A DNA stretch of 23,465 nt from Parachlorella kessleri (Eukaryota; Chlorophyta; Trebouxiophyceae; Chlorellales; Chlorellaceae), in assembly GCA_001598975.1 (NCBI GenBank), contig BBXU01000194.1, forward strand, positions 1 to 23,465, given 5' to 3'. Below the pieces are notes generated by a model. It was not told where the DNA came from. It ran no database searches and was given only the letters and a program-made list of their open reading frames with translations. Positions within the stretch are counted from its first letter, which is position 1. Each line of letters opens with the position of its first letter. Positions 1 through 10,574 of this stretch are shown piece by piece. A program made the position numbers and the translations under genes.

Positions 1-62
1 TCTGGATCAGAACTACTGAGAAAGTTATACGCGAGTAGGGAAAAACCTGTCCTAAGACTCAC

Positions 63-93
63 CCCAGATCACGATGTGGAAGCGCCTGGCCAT
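63..93 (-). CDS. Saccharopine-dehydrogenase-like oxidoreductase, first exon only (paralogue of the 1039-4786 gene)
   Basis: The minus strand reads MARRFHIVIW plus the first base of a Gly codon, followed directly by a GTGAGT donor at 62-57. The neighbouring complete gene starts MAAPRPFHIVIW, also plus one base, with the same GTGAGT donor in the same phase. This is therefore the first exon of a second copy of that gene. It covers the first beta strand of an N-terminal Rossmann fold; the GxTGxxG dinucleotide loop would be in the next exon, beyond the left edge. The start codon at 93 was chosen by analogy with the paralogue. Function is inferred only from the paralogue: an NAD(P)-dependent oxidoreductase of the saccharopine dehydrogenase-like / trans-acting enoyl reductase family. 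The partial state is due to the window edge, not to visible damage. Confidence 0.72.
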
Positions 94-1038
94 CACCGCC
101 TTCCTTGTGTGGATCCAAACTTGAAACGTTTTCGTGTTATTCGTTGTCGTATCGTCGTTTCCCTGGTGAGTCCTCTGCCAGCACACCCCCATGCACACCC
201 CTGGGGCGCCGAGATCCCCTGGTACCTAGCAGATCCCCTGGGCTCGCCGCCACCCGCCGCCATGCCTTGACAACAGTTGGCAGGCTATCCAGGCAACTTG
301 AAGCCGAGTTTTGACTTGAAGTAGCATGCGTCTGACGACCAGCAAACAGCCTGCCAGTGGCAAGAAGCAACTGGCAGATAGTCTAGATTGCTGCTATGCT
401 GTTGTGACGTGCCGTAGCTGGATGCAATCAGAACCCATTGAGGGTGACAAGGGTGACCATTCATGTTAGAGGGCTTTTGAAGGTTGCGTGAGTGGGTGTC
501 CTAGTCTTTCACTCCATCAACCAGGTTACACTTTTCGCGACAAGCACTCAGAGGTTTCATGTTAGCAATCCAAGGTGTACATATCATGTGACCCCTTGCA
601 CTCATAAAGGCATGCCACGCTAAAGTCTCTGCCGGTTGCACACGCTGCACCACCTGACCAAACTTGCCATCAGCCATTACAAACCCTACAACGAAAGCAG
701 TGAGCATGCAGGCAGCCCTGCTGCCCGGCTATGATAGGGTGGTGACGGAATGCATTAGACATGTACATCATAAAAATGTACGCCCAATCAGTATCCTGCC
801 CAAAAGAGACAGGCGTCGTACGCAGTGAGCACATTCGTACTATGTTCCGCAGTGCAGTAAAGACACCCTCAGCCACAATGCTAGGTTCTGGTGCCCACGT
901 CTGTGCCGTCAAGCATTGAGTTCTGAGGTTCGATCTGTCAGGTCCCTAGGCGTTCATCCCACCAAGTCCGCTTTGTCGGCTCCTCTCCTCCTTCGTCCCC
1001 CGGTCCCAGCTCTCCTTTCCCATGGCACACTTTCCCCG
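94..1038. other. Intergenic: promoter of the left gene and 3' flank of the 1039-4786 gene
   Basis: No exon that links by splice phase to a neighbour was found here. The part near 94 should hold the promoter and 5' UTR of the left-hand minus-strand gene; no clear TATA box was seen. The part just below 1038 should be the 3' UTR of the complete dehydrogenase-like gene. A minus-strand open stretch of about 80 codons at 670-912 has no recognisable domain and lies downstream of the stop codon, so I treat it as non-coding. Confidence 0.5.
677..681 (-). terminator. Candidate TGTAA polyadenylation signal
   Basis: The minus strand reads TGTAA here, about 360 nt downstream of the stop codon at 1039. 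TGTAA is the usual poly(A) signal of green algae. A five-base match will also occur by chance, and no transcript end is available. Confidence 0.3.
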
Positions 1039-4000
1039 TTACTGCTGGGGCCGCATCACCTCCTTGACCTCGTAGGTCAGCCCCGCCTTGCGCAGGCGCT
1101 CAATGAGGAAGGAACCCATGGCCGTGGCTGGCGTGAGCACTCCACCCTTCACCGGCTGCCTACGGTCCAGCTCTCCCTGCTGGAGCGCCAGGCAGAGCCC
1201 AGCCTCCAGCAGCATGCGGCTGGTGCCCTGCAGCAGACACAGGGGGTATCTCCTCAACAATCCACTTGGGGACCACACAGAGGGGGCCGAGCACCAATGC
1301 AGTGCTGGCATGACGCACGGTGCTTAGGACAGCAGGGGTCTAAGCCTTTCCAGATCACGAAACACGCAGCACAGCGTGGTGGTCAGACAAAGCTTGCTCA
1401 GCGAGACTAGATGCCGCATTCGCAGCCCACCCCATCGGAGCACAGCTTCACAAAGTCATGTTCCCTCACAGAGTGAAGCCAAAACATGGCAGTTACACAG
1501 TGTGTCAGTAGAACCCACCCAGTAGCCGGGGTCACGCTTGGGATCTCCCAGCTCCGCCACCACCACGGTGGGCTTGGCACCGCCCGCCTCCTGCAATTAT
1601 GGTTCCCTCACCATCAATGCTGGAAACATGCAGTGAATGCGCACAGGTGCAATAAAAGGTAGGCAAGGGCAACCTAGTGGACCCCTGCGTTATCCCCACC
1701 GCAAGGTCTGGCACATGCAAAATGCAGGAGGGGCCCCCAGACAGCTGAAACCCCAACCGGGAGGTGGTAACTACTACTGTATGACGGCTGTCAAGACCGC
1801 ACAGTAACTTGAATCCTTTCACAACCACCATACCTGTGTGTAGCCCACAATCGAATGCTTGTAGTGACCGTTGAGCATGGCATCGCGTGAGGGGCCCTGC
1901 CCGGGTGCTGGCAGCACCCTTTTCAGGAGCGGGTGCACCCAGACCTGTGACAGCGCCAGGGCGGTGGCGGCAGTGCCCACTGCCACTGCTGAAGCTGCAG
2001 GGAGTAAGCAAGACAGAGTGCTTGAACCACTCGGCGTGCAAAATAGGTTTCTACATGCATTCTGGTCTGCTGCAGGTATGGACATTTGATTCCGCAATTC
2101 ACTGCTGAGGTCAAGGGAGCGTAGCGCACAGCATCCGCAAGAAGAGGGGCAGCCATGTCAAACGTGCTCTTGCTGAACTGAATGCTGTCATGGCTTCATG
2201 CGCATGGAGGGACGTCAGCAAGGCTTGGCCCTACACCGACCTGCCAGCCAGCCTGACGTCGCGATGCCTTCCTGGTAGTGGAAGCTATCGCCATACCCCA
2301 GCAGGGCAGCCGAGCGGTGCACCACACGGTTGTTGATCACCTGCACACCAATGCTGTAGGGATGTTAGGTATCCTTTCTTGCGCTGCACTCGTTCCGAAA
2401 CCTGCCACCCAGACTAAGCTGTCACCCACACATGGGTATGGTGACAGGCAGCCAGAAAACAGTCTCCACATGCCAGCCCCGGCCACACAGCCTGCCCGCC
2501 GCCACGTCCAACCCATAACAGACTGGGGGTACAAAGAACTGGCGATCGACAGGTCATGTGTGGGAGCCCCGCATTGTGGTACCAGCCCACACCTTGCCCA
2601 CACAACAGGCTAGCACCCAACTACCCCGCCCCCAGCCTGCATGATGTCCGACAGTGCTCCCCACTTATGTCTGCACCCGCTCTGCGGCTGCACACAATTG
2701 TGCTCTTCAACCGGCACTCGCCTGCATGATGAAGGGCGCCACCCACTTCTTCAGGGTGGGCTCGTAGGCCGGGCCCCACACCTCCTTGTCGTCGCCCTTG
2801 GGCGCCGCCGGGGGCACATGCGAGTAGACCCCGGTGTCCTGGGGCACCCCCGGCCTCTTTGCAGCCTCCACAAGCTCCATGCCTGCCAAAAATGAAGGAC
2901 GTCACCCCCCTGTGTGTGCCAATGACCCTGGCCCAGCAAGCTAGGAACGGGCCTGCTCTATCAAAGCAATCCAGCTCCGCTCATCTCAGCTCTGCCAACA
3001 AGCGCACGGCGTACATAGGCTTGCAAACACACCAAGCATGCAAGTCAGTCGCAGCTGCATCATGCACCACAGATACTCCGGCTCCTACAAACACAAACAC
3101 GCGGTGACTCAATCCCCCCAGACCCGGGCATGCTAAATCTCCGGGTGCCTCTTACCTGAGGCCACTGTTCCACCGCTGACGCCACCCTTGCCGCTCAGGA
3201 TCACGTTCACCACCTTGGCAGTCTGCTTGCCCAGCTCCTTCTTGATGTAGTCCGCCACAAAGAAGGCACCCAGGTCTGCAGGCAAGGACAGCAGCCGCCA
3301 AGCGCTGTACATCCAAGTACATCCATGACGCAGGAAATGCTGGAAACACGTACACCGGCACAGCTGTTTACCCTATACCTTCCTGCAGATGGGTATCTTT
3401 TAAGCGCTTAGCTTCTCTGAATAGCGACTGCTAGCAACAAGCGCTACGCAACGTCCTCAGGCTGCAGAGTTATGGCTCAATGTTTTGTTTCTCTTACCTG
3501 ATGGGATGCTGTCGTAGCCGCAGCACGGCACGATCCGCACATTCTTGGCCTTTGCCTGCTCGTCATAGGTCTTAATGAGGTCCATCACATAGTTGGTCTC
3601 CCCTGCAGCACAACATGACACAAGGAGTCTGTCAAAAAGATTGCCGCACATGGGTAAGCCCTGTGCACAACATGACTGTAGCTCCGCAAGCGCAACCAAC
3701 ACTTATTGCCTTGCATTAGGCAGGAGCTGCTTGAGGAGGCAGGTGGACACCGCTGCTGTGCAAGAAGCTTGCACTGTGCGCCGGCAGCCCTTTGAAGTGC
3801 AACCCTGAAATGCACACCCACCTGTGATATCACAGTAGTGGGTTCCCTGCCGGACAGCTGCATCCACGATTGGCTTCCCCAGCCGCATGAAGGGGCCCGC
3901 GGTGCTCACAATCACATGGGTGTCCTTGGCAATGGCATCTATGGAGGGCTGGTCATTGATGTCACCCAGCAGGATGGGCACGTCCTGCAAGGCAAGGCAG

Positions 4001-4786
4001 GTTCACAAGTTCATGGCTACCACGAACAATCAGAGAAGCACTGCTGCCTCGTGTTTGGCCACTACCTTGTAGTCCTCCCCTTCCCTTCCACCCCCACCCC
4101 ACCTCAACACCACACACACACTTTTGTTCGAGCTGGCCCACTACAGTGCAGCCCATATCCAGATGCACCATACCTTCAAATCCTCCCCATAAGTCTTGCT
4201 CAGCTCTTGTCGGATCTCCTCCAGCCGCTGCTTGTTGCGCCCGGCCATGGCCCACTTCACCTGACCCTGCAGTATCCATTACACACAGAAGCAACAGGTG
4301 CTCAATGCAAACAAAGTTTGTGGCTGTGGCTATATTAGGAGTCGCAAGCACAGGGGCTTGGGCATTGTCAGTATATACCTCAACCCAAGTTGGGTTGTCA
4401 ACATTTGCTGTTGACCCTGGCCCAACTGTGGTTTTCTTTAAAGTTTTCTTTTAAAAGCACATGTGAAAGCTAGTCTTGCAGTGAGTTCTCCTGCGCCTGC
4501 CTGTTACCTTGTAGTCACGGGCCACATGCTCGCACACCAGCCTGCCAGTAAAACCCGTTGCCCCTGCAAAACAAAACAAGGAGCTAGCGTGAGAGCCAGG
4601 GGAGGAATGACCTAAGCAACATGTGGTGGGGGAGGGTCTTTGTCGAGAGGACCAGACAATTCTCTCACGATCGCTACCCCCCCGTATTCAAAGAACGCCT
4701 TCAAAGGCTAACTAACATACAACTACAACGGATCACGATCAGAACTCACCCCATATGACGATGTGGAAAGGTCGGGGAGCTGCCAT
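1039..4786 (-). CDS. Saccharopine dehydrogenase-like NAD(P)-binding oxidoreductase (trans-acting enoyl reductase family)
   Basis: Eleven exons join in frame on the minus strand: 4750-4786, 4508-4563, 4174-4266, 3822-3984, 3498-3602, 3156-3275, 2722-2882, 2241-2340, 1834-1994, 1519-1590 and 1039-1227. The product is 418 aa, a normal length for the family. The split Gly codon between exons 1 and 2 builds the dinucleotide-binding loop GATGFTGR (residues 13-20). Then come MAGRNKQRLEEIR, the STAGPF segment, GTHYCDITGE and CCGYDSIPSD, all hallmarks of saccharopine dehydrogenase-like proteins. The C-terminal part has INNRVVHRSAALLGYG and GGVLTPATAMG, which resemble bacterial trans-acting enoyl reductases more than true lysine-catabolic saccharopine dehydrogenase. 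A hydrophobic stretch near residues 302-317 may contact membrane lipid. The substrate is unknown. Intron 2341-2721 starts with GC, not GT. A partial tandem paralogue lies at 63-93. The exon 8/9 junction is the least certain. Confidence 0.88.
2716..2721 (-). other. Non-canonical GC splice donor (CAG|GCGAGT)
   Basis: The exon ends ...PFIMQ at 2722 and the next exon starts VINNRVVHRS at 2340. Both the protein alignment expected for the family and the reading phase demand a cut at CAG|GCGAGT. No nearby GT restores the frame. Apart from the C, the site matches the strong donor consensus, as GC-AG introns usually do. Confidence 0.75.
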
Positions 4787-4847
4787 GCTTGCTTTGTGTC
4801 GATTTACTCTAAGGTAGGCTATTGAAAGGCTGGGCTGCTGGCTGCGC

Positions 4848-4857
4848 TATATATAAA
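4848..4857 (-). promoter_or_regulatory. Probable TATA box of the dehydrogenase-like gene
   Basis: The minus strand reads TTTATATATA about 62-71 nt upstream of the start codon at 4786. A start of transcription 25-30 nt downstream would give a 5' UTR of roughly 35 nt. The box lies only about 470 nt from the stop codon of the upstream recombinase gene, so the promoter sits in that gene's 3' flank. Confidence 0.5.
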
Positions 4858-4866
4858 GGCTGTTTG

Positions 4867-5045
4867 TTATGGTTGACGTTCAGCCTTGGGTATGAGGTTG
4901 GTAATACTCACTGGTAATGCCGGGGCGCCAGGCACCTTGGATACCCAGATACCCCTGCGCCCCGCCGCCAGCCAGTCGTCGAGAAGGTGCTTCCGCAACT
5001 CTCGTAATAGGTTCCCCAGCAGGTTATCACGCAGGGCCACCAGGT
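4867..5045 (-). other. Candidate alternative 3' exon of the recombinase gene, or orphan exon
   Basis: A good acceptor (TTATTGTGTGGTCAG at 5046-5060, minus strand) is followed by an open frame to a stop at 4867. It begins LVALRDNLLGNLLRELRKHL, a convincing amphipathic helix. It would join in phase (phase 1) to a possible donor G|GTGGCG inside the last recombinase exon, replacing the Gly/Ala-rich tail. A second strong donor-like site, CCA|GTGAGT, lies within it near 4914. It could also be a relic exon of another gene. It ends about 10 nt from the TATA box of the next gene, which argues for caution. Confidence 0.3.
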
Positions 5046-5324
5046 CTGACCACACAATAAAGATAGAAGCGCCAGGCAGAGTTCCTCAAACAAACAGGTG
5101 CAGCATCCATGGCTGCCAGCAGCAACGCTGTGTGCAGCCATGCAGAACAGGTAGGGTGGCCAACCAGGGCGCAGGCACAAGCAGACCAACTCTGACTGTA
5201 TTTGGACCTCTACACTATCTGTCAAATGAATATCCCAAGATTGCACCGTCGTTAAGAATCTCTCCCTCTGGGCAGTGTCCCACAACCCTCACACGCCAAG
5301 CAGAAAGCAAGCAGGATGCCATGC

Positions 5325-8300
5325 CTATGCCGCGCTCCCTCCTGCAGCTGCTGGGCCGCTGCCCTGGCCGCCACCTCGTGCGCCGCCGCCCACCACCCTG
5401 CTGTTCAGCGACTCCAGCAGCTCCACCGCCGGCTCCACCTTCTGCTGCTTGGTGCGCCGGTCGTAGGTGCCTGCAGGGAGGAGGCGGGGAGGGCAGACAT
5501 CACGCAGCATAACACGGGGATGGGGCGGCCCCACCCACAGGCGTGGTGAGGGAATGCAATCAATGCTGCACCCCATGGCGTTCTCCCATGTGGATTAGGA
5601 TACATGTGGCTGCCTGACAGCCCCACAGCACGCAGTTTTTGTCCGTTGTTCAGACATTTGGGCCCTTTGCCAACAAGCGCACAGCAAGCTACAACCGCCT
5701 CTATGGTCTAGCTACTTGGCCAGCACTACAACTGAACCCACCCCTCTGCATCTCCACCGAGTGGCCCATGTAGATTGCCAACGCCTCCAGCTCCCTCTCG
5801 CTGGCACCGGCGCCCCTGCGCAGAAGGCACAGCAGCACCTGGCACCCTTGATTACCGTTTGTCAGCAGGCGGTGGACATACTGTTCAAAGCCCCAGTGCC
5901 GCCCTGCCAATGTGCTGGGAAGGGACGGCCTGCACAGGGTCCCAAGCAAGCCTGCTGCAGCGGCCACAGCTGTCAGTCCTGCAAGCCAGGCCCTTGAGGA
6001 ATACACTGCATGGAATGCTACAAGGCATGAACAGCTGGTCTGGGCCCTAGAACTGGCGGTCACTGCGGCACTTGTCTTGAAAGCACCTCACCTCAGGTAG
6101 GTGACGACGGAGTCTCTGATGAGGTGCGGGTTGCACTTCTTGCCGGTCAGCCGGTAGGCTGTCGTGGTGAAGACCTTGTGCACCGCCTGCTGCGTCATGG
6201 GCTGCCCATTCTTTCTGCAGCCAGGCGTGGCAGGGCAGCTAGTTGTTTTAGCAAGTTGGCCTCTGTTCTATGGCCCTCAACGCGTGAATAGGGCTAGGGA
6301 CCACCGCGGAGGTGCCGCGCGTAAGGCCAGCGGTGTTTGCCAGGTATGGGCCCTGGGAAAAGCCTAGCGCCAGTGCGGCCTCACACGGACCTCACGCTGC
6401 CCATGGTGCGGGCGGCCACTGCGCCTGCAACGGCGGAGTTTGCTTGTGCATGGTGAACCTTCACAAGTCAGGCCGTGCCTGTCCCACTGTAGTCCATGAC
6501 CACCCCAGGACTATGACTCACTGGGAGAAGAGGAGGTTGTGGTGGGGCTGCAGCTCAGCCCGCCACTTGGCGATGAACGCCTCCAGCTCTGCATGACAAA
6601 CAAGGAGGTATCACATACTAGGGAATCGTGTGCTTGGGAGGTGGATAGCCAGCTATGACAGAATGACCACGTCTCAGGAGTGTCATGGGGCGCGGCACAG
6701 CCTCTTTGCCGTGCGCAGCTGCTTCCGGTCCTCCCAGGCCCAGAATCTGGCGGCACTGGGGTATCCCTACCTGGATATATGTGGGGTGCGATGACCAGCG
6801 GAGGCCGCTCCCCATACGCCCGCCCCGTCTTGTAGTCTGCAGGGCCATGGCGGATCAGCCACCTGCCCTTTTCCTGTACCAGGCTTCTGCCCACCTCCAG
6901 CTCCCTCAGCGTGCGCTGCCGGTCAGGCACGCACGACAGAATCGCAAACATAAGGTAGCGCTGCAGCGACCAGGCCACGCTGGCGGGGGAGCGCACCCGG
7001 CCCAGGCTGTCGCGCCCTGCAGCACCAGCAGAGACCTGGGGGGTGTCACCTGTCACTCCTCCACCCGCAAGGCCAACGGGAGGGAGGGTGGCGAGGCACG
7101 GCCAGAAGCATGGTATGTCGGCACACTGAGCTGGCAGGGGGGAGCTGGGAGCGTTGGGGGAGGGCACCTGGTGGGGGCCATGGGAGGATGCCTCTAGCAC
7201 AGGCGTGTTCCGAGCGGCAGAGATGTCTGGGTGGAAAATTGGTGGAAAATTGTCTAGGTGGAAAATTGTTTGGGTGGAAAATTGAAAAGGCAGGGCCTGC
7301 CGAAAGCACCGGGTTCAACGACCCACAGTAGTCCCGCCACAATCTCCCAGGCCTGGTAGGGCGGGCCTGCGGGCCGGGAGGGCCAGTGGCGCATGCCGCG
7401 GCTGGCGGTGCACGCGGGGCAGGCAAGCAAAAAAAACGACACTTTCCCACCTGCGCACTCCCTGCGCAGCTCCTGCACCACCGCCAGGTACTCCAGCCAG
7501 TCCAGCCACTTGAGAGCCTCGTCTGCACTTGACCACAGCAGGTGCGCACTACTTTCCCTGTTCCCCACATGGCAGCGTGCCAGGGCAGCTGGTCGGACAT
7601 GTGAAGGGCAGCAAGCAAGCAAGCACACGCCCAAGCCCACAGCGCACACAGCAAGCATTCACAGTGCATGCTTGCCACGGCTGGCTCTCCCCAGGAGGGG
7701 ACTGACCGGGCAGCATACAGGCCCTGGCAATGGCATGGCGACTTTAACATATCTTGCCGATGGCATGCATGGCACCCAACTGCAACTTGATTTGCAACAC
7801 AGCTGCAGAGGCTTGAACCGTGCCAAGCCCTCCCTCCCAAGTCCGCCGGCCCCTTCCCACCCACCCACAGTTCCAAGCCCCCCGGGTCCTCAACCGGGTC
7901 ATCAACCCCAGCCTGGGCATCCATCAGACCTGTCCTTCTAGGCGCCACCTTCTCCTGCCTCCTTGCCGTGTTGTCCAGCAGCCTCAGCTCCTTGATCAGG
8001 TCGACGTCCGAGTACGCCCGGTCCCCAGACCCCGCCCGCACCTGCAGCCAGGCAGGACGAGATGCCGCGCCGCATCGCAAGATTGCGGGGTTGCAGGCCA
8101 CCCCACCAGGGTGTGTGTTGGGCAATGACACAACAGTAAAATGGAGGCATGCAATTGGTCAGGCTGGCATGGGCCAGGGAGGGGCCCGTTGCTCCTGGCA
8201 GCCCAGCCTGTGCTTCATGTATATGCCCGCCAGCTTCATGCCACCTTACAAGGTAGCTTACAGGGCTGCACGACCAGCACTAGACACGGCAGGAAGCATC

Positions 8301-8709
8301 ACTGAAGTCAAGCACCCCCTCCGCCCGCATCACCACCACAGGCGTTGGTGCGCGGTTTGTGTGGGGCATGTGGCTGGCTGCAACACCTGCACAGAAATAG
8401 GTGTGTGAGTGCCCAGGCTCGTGCCCTCCCCGCCCACCTTGGACTCCTCGTGGTACAGGAACTTGGCAGCCTGCTGTATCGCCCTCAGCGCCATGCGCTC
8501 TGTGCGCACGCCGATCCCCCGCTCGCTGACCAGCCACTGGAGATAGTCGAAAGCGACCGTGACGCCCTCCCGCTTGGCAGACGGCAGGCAGGAGGAGAAG
8601 GAGAGCGTGGCCAGGGGTTGGCCTTGGTAGCGGTGGAGCCAGCCAAGGAAGAGCCTACAGAGGGAGGCGAAAACAGAAGGTGGGGGAGGGGGTTTTGCGG
8701 GGTGGTACC

Positions 8710-8753
<44 letters not shown>

Positions 8754-10574
8754 TGGGCTTGAGCCAAGGTGGGGAGGCAGAGGACTAGGAAGTGCAAACG
8801 AGGGCCGAGCCGACTAGTCTGGACTGTTGGAGGAGCCCACGGTGCAAGCGAAAGTTCCCATAATGTCCAGACTGCCGCTGCACAAACCAAGGCAGTGCAA
8901 GGTGGGAGCTGGCTACCACCCACACCTGCAGCCACCCTTGCCGCCACCAGAGGCTGCCAAAAGCATTGCACATGGCCCCTAGGGGCCACCCGCTGACCGG
9001 ACCGCTTTCGCAAACTCCACCTTTCCCACTCTCCCCTGAGCCCACAGCGACAGCAGGCCGGCAGGCCCACCTCCCTCACCTCATGTGGTCCGCATACTTG
9101 GCCGCCGTGACTGGCAGGATAGGGTCGGCCTGCTGCCCAAAGAAGCGCACGGTGCAGAAGCGATTGAAGCGCTGGAACTCGTCCCTCAGCGCTTCCGACA
9201 TCTCAGCCTCCTGCAGCCAGCCAGGCAGGCCTCAGGCACAAAGTCCAAGGGAAGAAGTTTGACTTGAATGACAATGCTATTCACAAGGGCAGTGGCTCAC
9301 AGGGCTGGCCGAGCGCTGGACTCCATTGGCCTCCCTTGCACCAAAGGAAAAGCATGGGCACCGGGAAGCACAAGCGGCTGACTCCTGCAAGTTCGCTGTT
9401 AGGAGGTGCATCAAGCCTGCATGAGGCAACAGCTGCTGGGGCATGCTCCACAGTGCAGTCCCACTGCATCCTTCAGGCCTGCTTCGACAACACCTGGCGA
9501 GGCATCCACTGCCTGGTCCCTGGCTCGTCACCCAGTGTGCTGCCAGGTCTCACTTCTGCAAACCTCGCCATACTCTTAGACCTTGCCCACCTATGACCAC
9601 CCTAGGTCGCAACGCTCACTGAGACAGCTCACGTTCAGCCCCATTGTCACAGACAAACAGACACACACCTTGAGGGCGTAGGGTGCGCGCTTCCCTGCCT
9701 TGGTCAGCCTGGGCGCATCCGCAGCCGCAAACTCCATTCGCCGCACGGGCGGGCAGCGTCGGTCCTCGACAGGGACGCTGGCTAAATCTACCTCCTCGTC
9801 CTCCTCCTCCACCCTGCTCGCCTCAGCAACTTCCCCTGGCTCACTGCTGCCGCCGCCGCCATGCCTGTGGCCGCCGCTGCCTTCTGTGCTGCCGCTGCCA
9901 CCGGTGGCTGCCTGCTGTAGCTTCCCGCGGCCCTTGTTTCTTCTGCTGCTGGTGCTACTGCTGACCGCTGCTGCTGCTTGCTTCTCGCTGCTGCTGCCTG
10001 TCTGGACAGCCGCACCACTGCCAGTGCCAGGCAGCGGGATGTGGCCATGGCCACTCAAGTACTCGCTCACCAGCAGCTCTGCCGCCTCAGGCAAAGTCCA
10101 CTTGCCATCAGGTGCGGCCCCTCCGGCAGTGGCTTCGCCTGCTGGTTCCACATCCGTGACCTGACCCATTGCTGCCTGCGCCGACACCTGCTGCTGCTGC
10201 TGCTGCCGCCGGTGCAGCAGGAGAACCACTTGGGAGCGCAGGCGCAGGGGCAGCTTCAGGCTGGCAGCATCTGCATCAGATATCTCTGCTAGGTCAGCCG
10301 CGGTTTGGAACCAGTTCTCCTCAAGCCGCTCGACAAGAGCTGCCTCTGCCGGCCCAGGCACCCGCCCAAGGGACTGGCAGGCAGCCGCAATGGCTGAGCT
10401 GATAGCTGCTTCAGCAGAGAGGCCTGCTTCGGACCCTGCTGCTGAGGCAGCCACTGCTGAGTTCCGGGCGCTGCGGGTTGGGCCACTGGCAGAGAGGCTA
10501 GACCGACTTGAGCTGAGGCGACCCCACTTGGGTGGGCTACTGTGGACAGACCCTGGAGGGGCAGTAGAAGACAT
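5325..10574 (-). CDS. Intron-rich tyrosine recombinase (phage-integrase-like catalytic domain, intact active site)
   Basis: Ten exons join in frame on the minus strand: 9669-10574, 9080-9210, 8438-8654, 7930-8041, 7451-7522, 6771-7016, 6522-6588, 6092-6214, 5742-5815 and 5325-5470, giving 697 aa. Residues 74-123 look like a small SAM-like helical domain, followed by polyQ (124-129) and a Ser/Gly-rich linker. Residues 303-480 fit the helical core-binding domain of tyrosine recombinases. The catalytic domain follows with all key residues: Arg in PDRQRTLREL (R512 or R514), Lys542 in YKTGRAYGERPP, H614-x-x-R617 in NPHLIRDSVV, H643 in YMGHS and Tyr652 in GTYDRRT. The spacing of nine residues from H643 to Y652 is typical. 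Such enzymes cut and rejoin DNA through a 3'-phosphotyrosine link. No reverse transcriptase or terminal repeat was found nearby, so it may be domesticated or Crypton-like. The C-terminus may vary by splicing (see 4867-5045). The acceptor at 7523 is weak but phase-correct. Confidence 0.85.
7229..7284. repeat. Minisatellite, four copies of GGTGGAAAATTG
   Basis: Four copies of the 12-mer GGTGGAAAATTG begin near 7230, 7241, 7257 and 7273. The last three are spaced 11 and then 16 nt apart. They lie inside the recombinase intron 7017-7450 and are AT-richer than the surroundings. Confidence 0.9.
8710..8753. repeat. Tetranucleotide microsatellite (CAGG)11
   Basis: Eleven perfect CAGG units occupy the recombinase intron 8655-9079. 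On the gene's own strand this is CCTG, so it lengthens a pyrimidine-rich intron stretch. Confidence 0.95.

Noticed and set aside
670..912. 80-codon open frame downstream of the dehydrogenase-like gene
   Set aside because: It lies in the expected 3' UTR, overlaps the candidate TGTAA signal and has no motif.
1532..2041. 169-codon open frame on the minus strand
   Set aside because: It overlaps two real exons of the dehydrogenase-like gene in another frame and reads through the intron between them.
7229..7284. CRISPR-like array
   Set aside because: Repeats are only 12 bp with spacers of 0-4 nt, and the setting is a eukaryotic intron.
7046..8131. 361-codon open frame on the minus strand
   Set aside because: It contains one true recombinase exon (7930-8041) but otherwise runs through introns; no domain is visible in the rest, and the phases of the neighbouring exons support splicing.
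5325..10574. A DIRS/Ngaro/PAT-type retrotransposon around the recombinase
   Set aside because: No reverse transcriptase, RNase H or split/inverted terminal repeats were seen in the flanks; the neighbours are ordinary genes.
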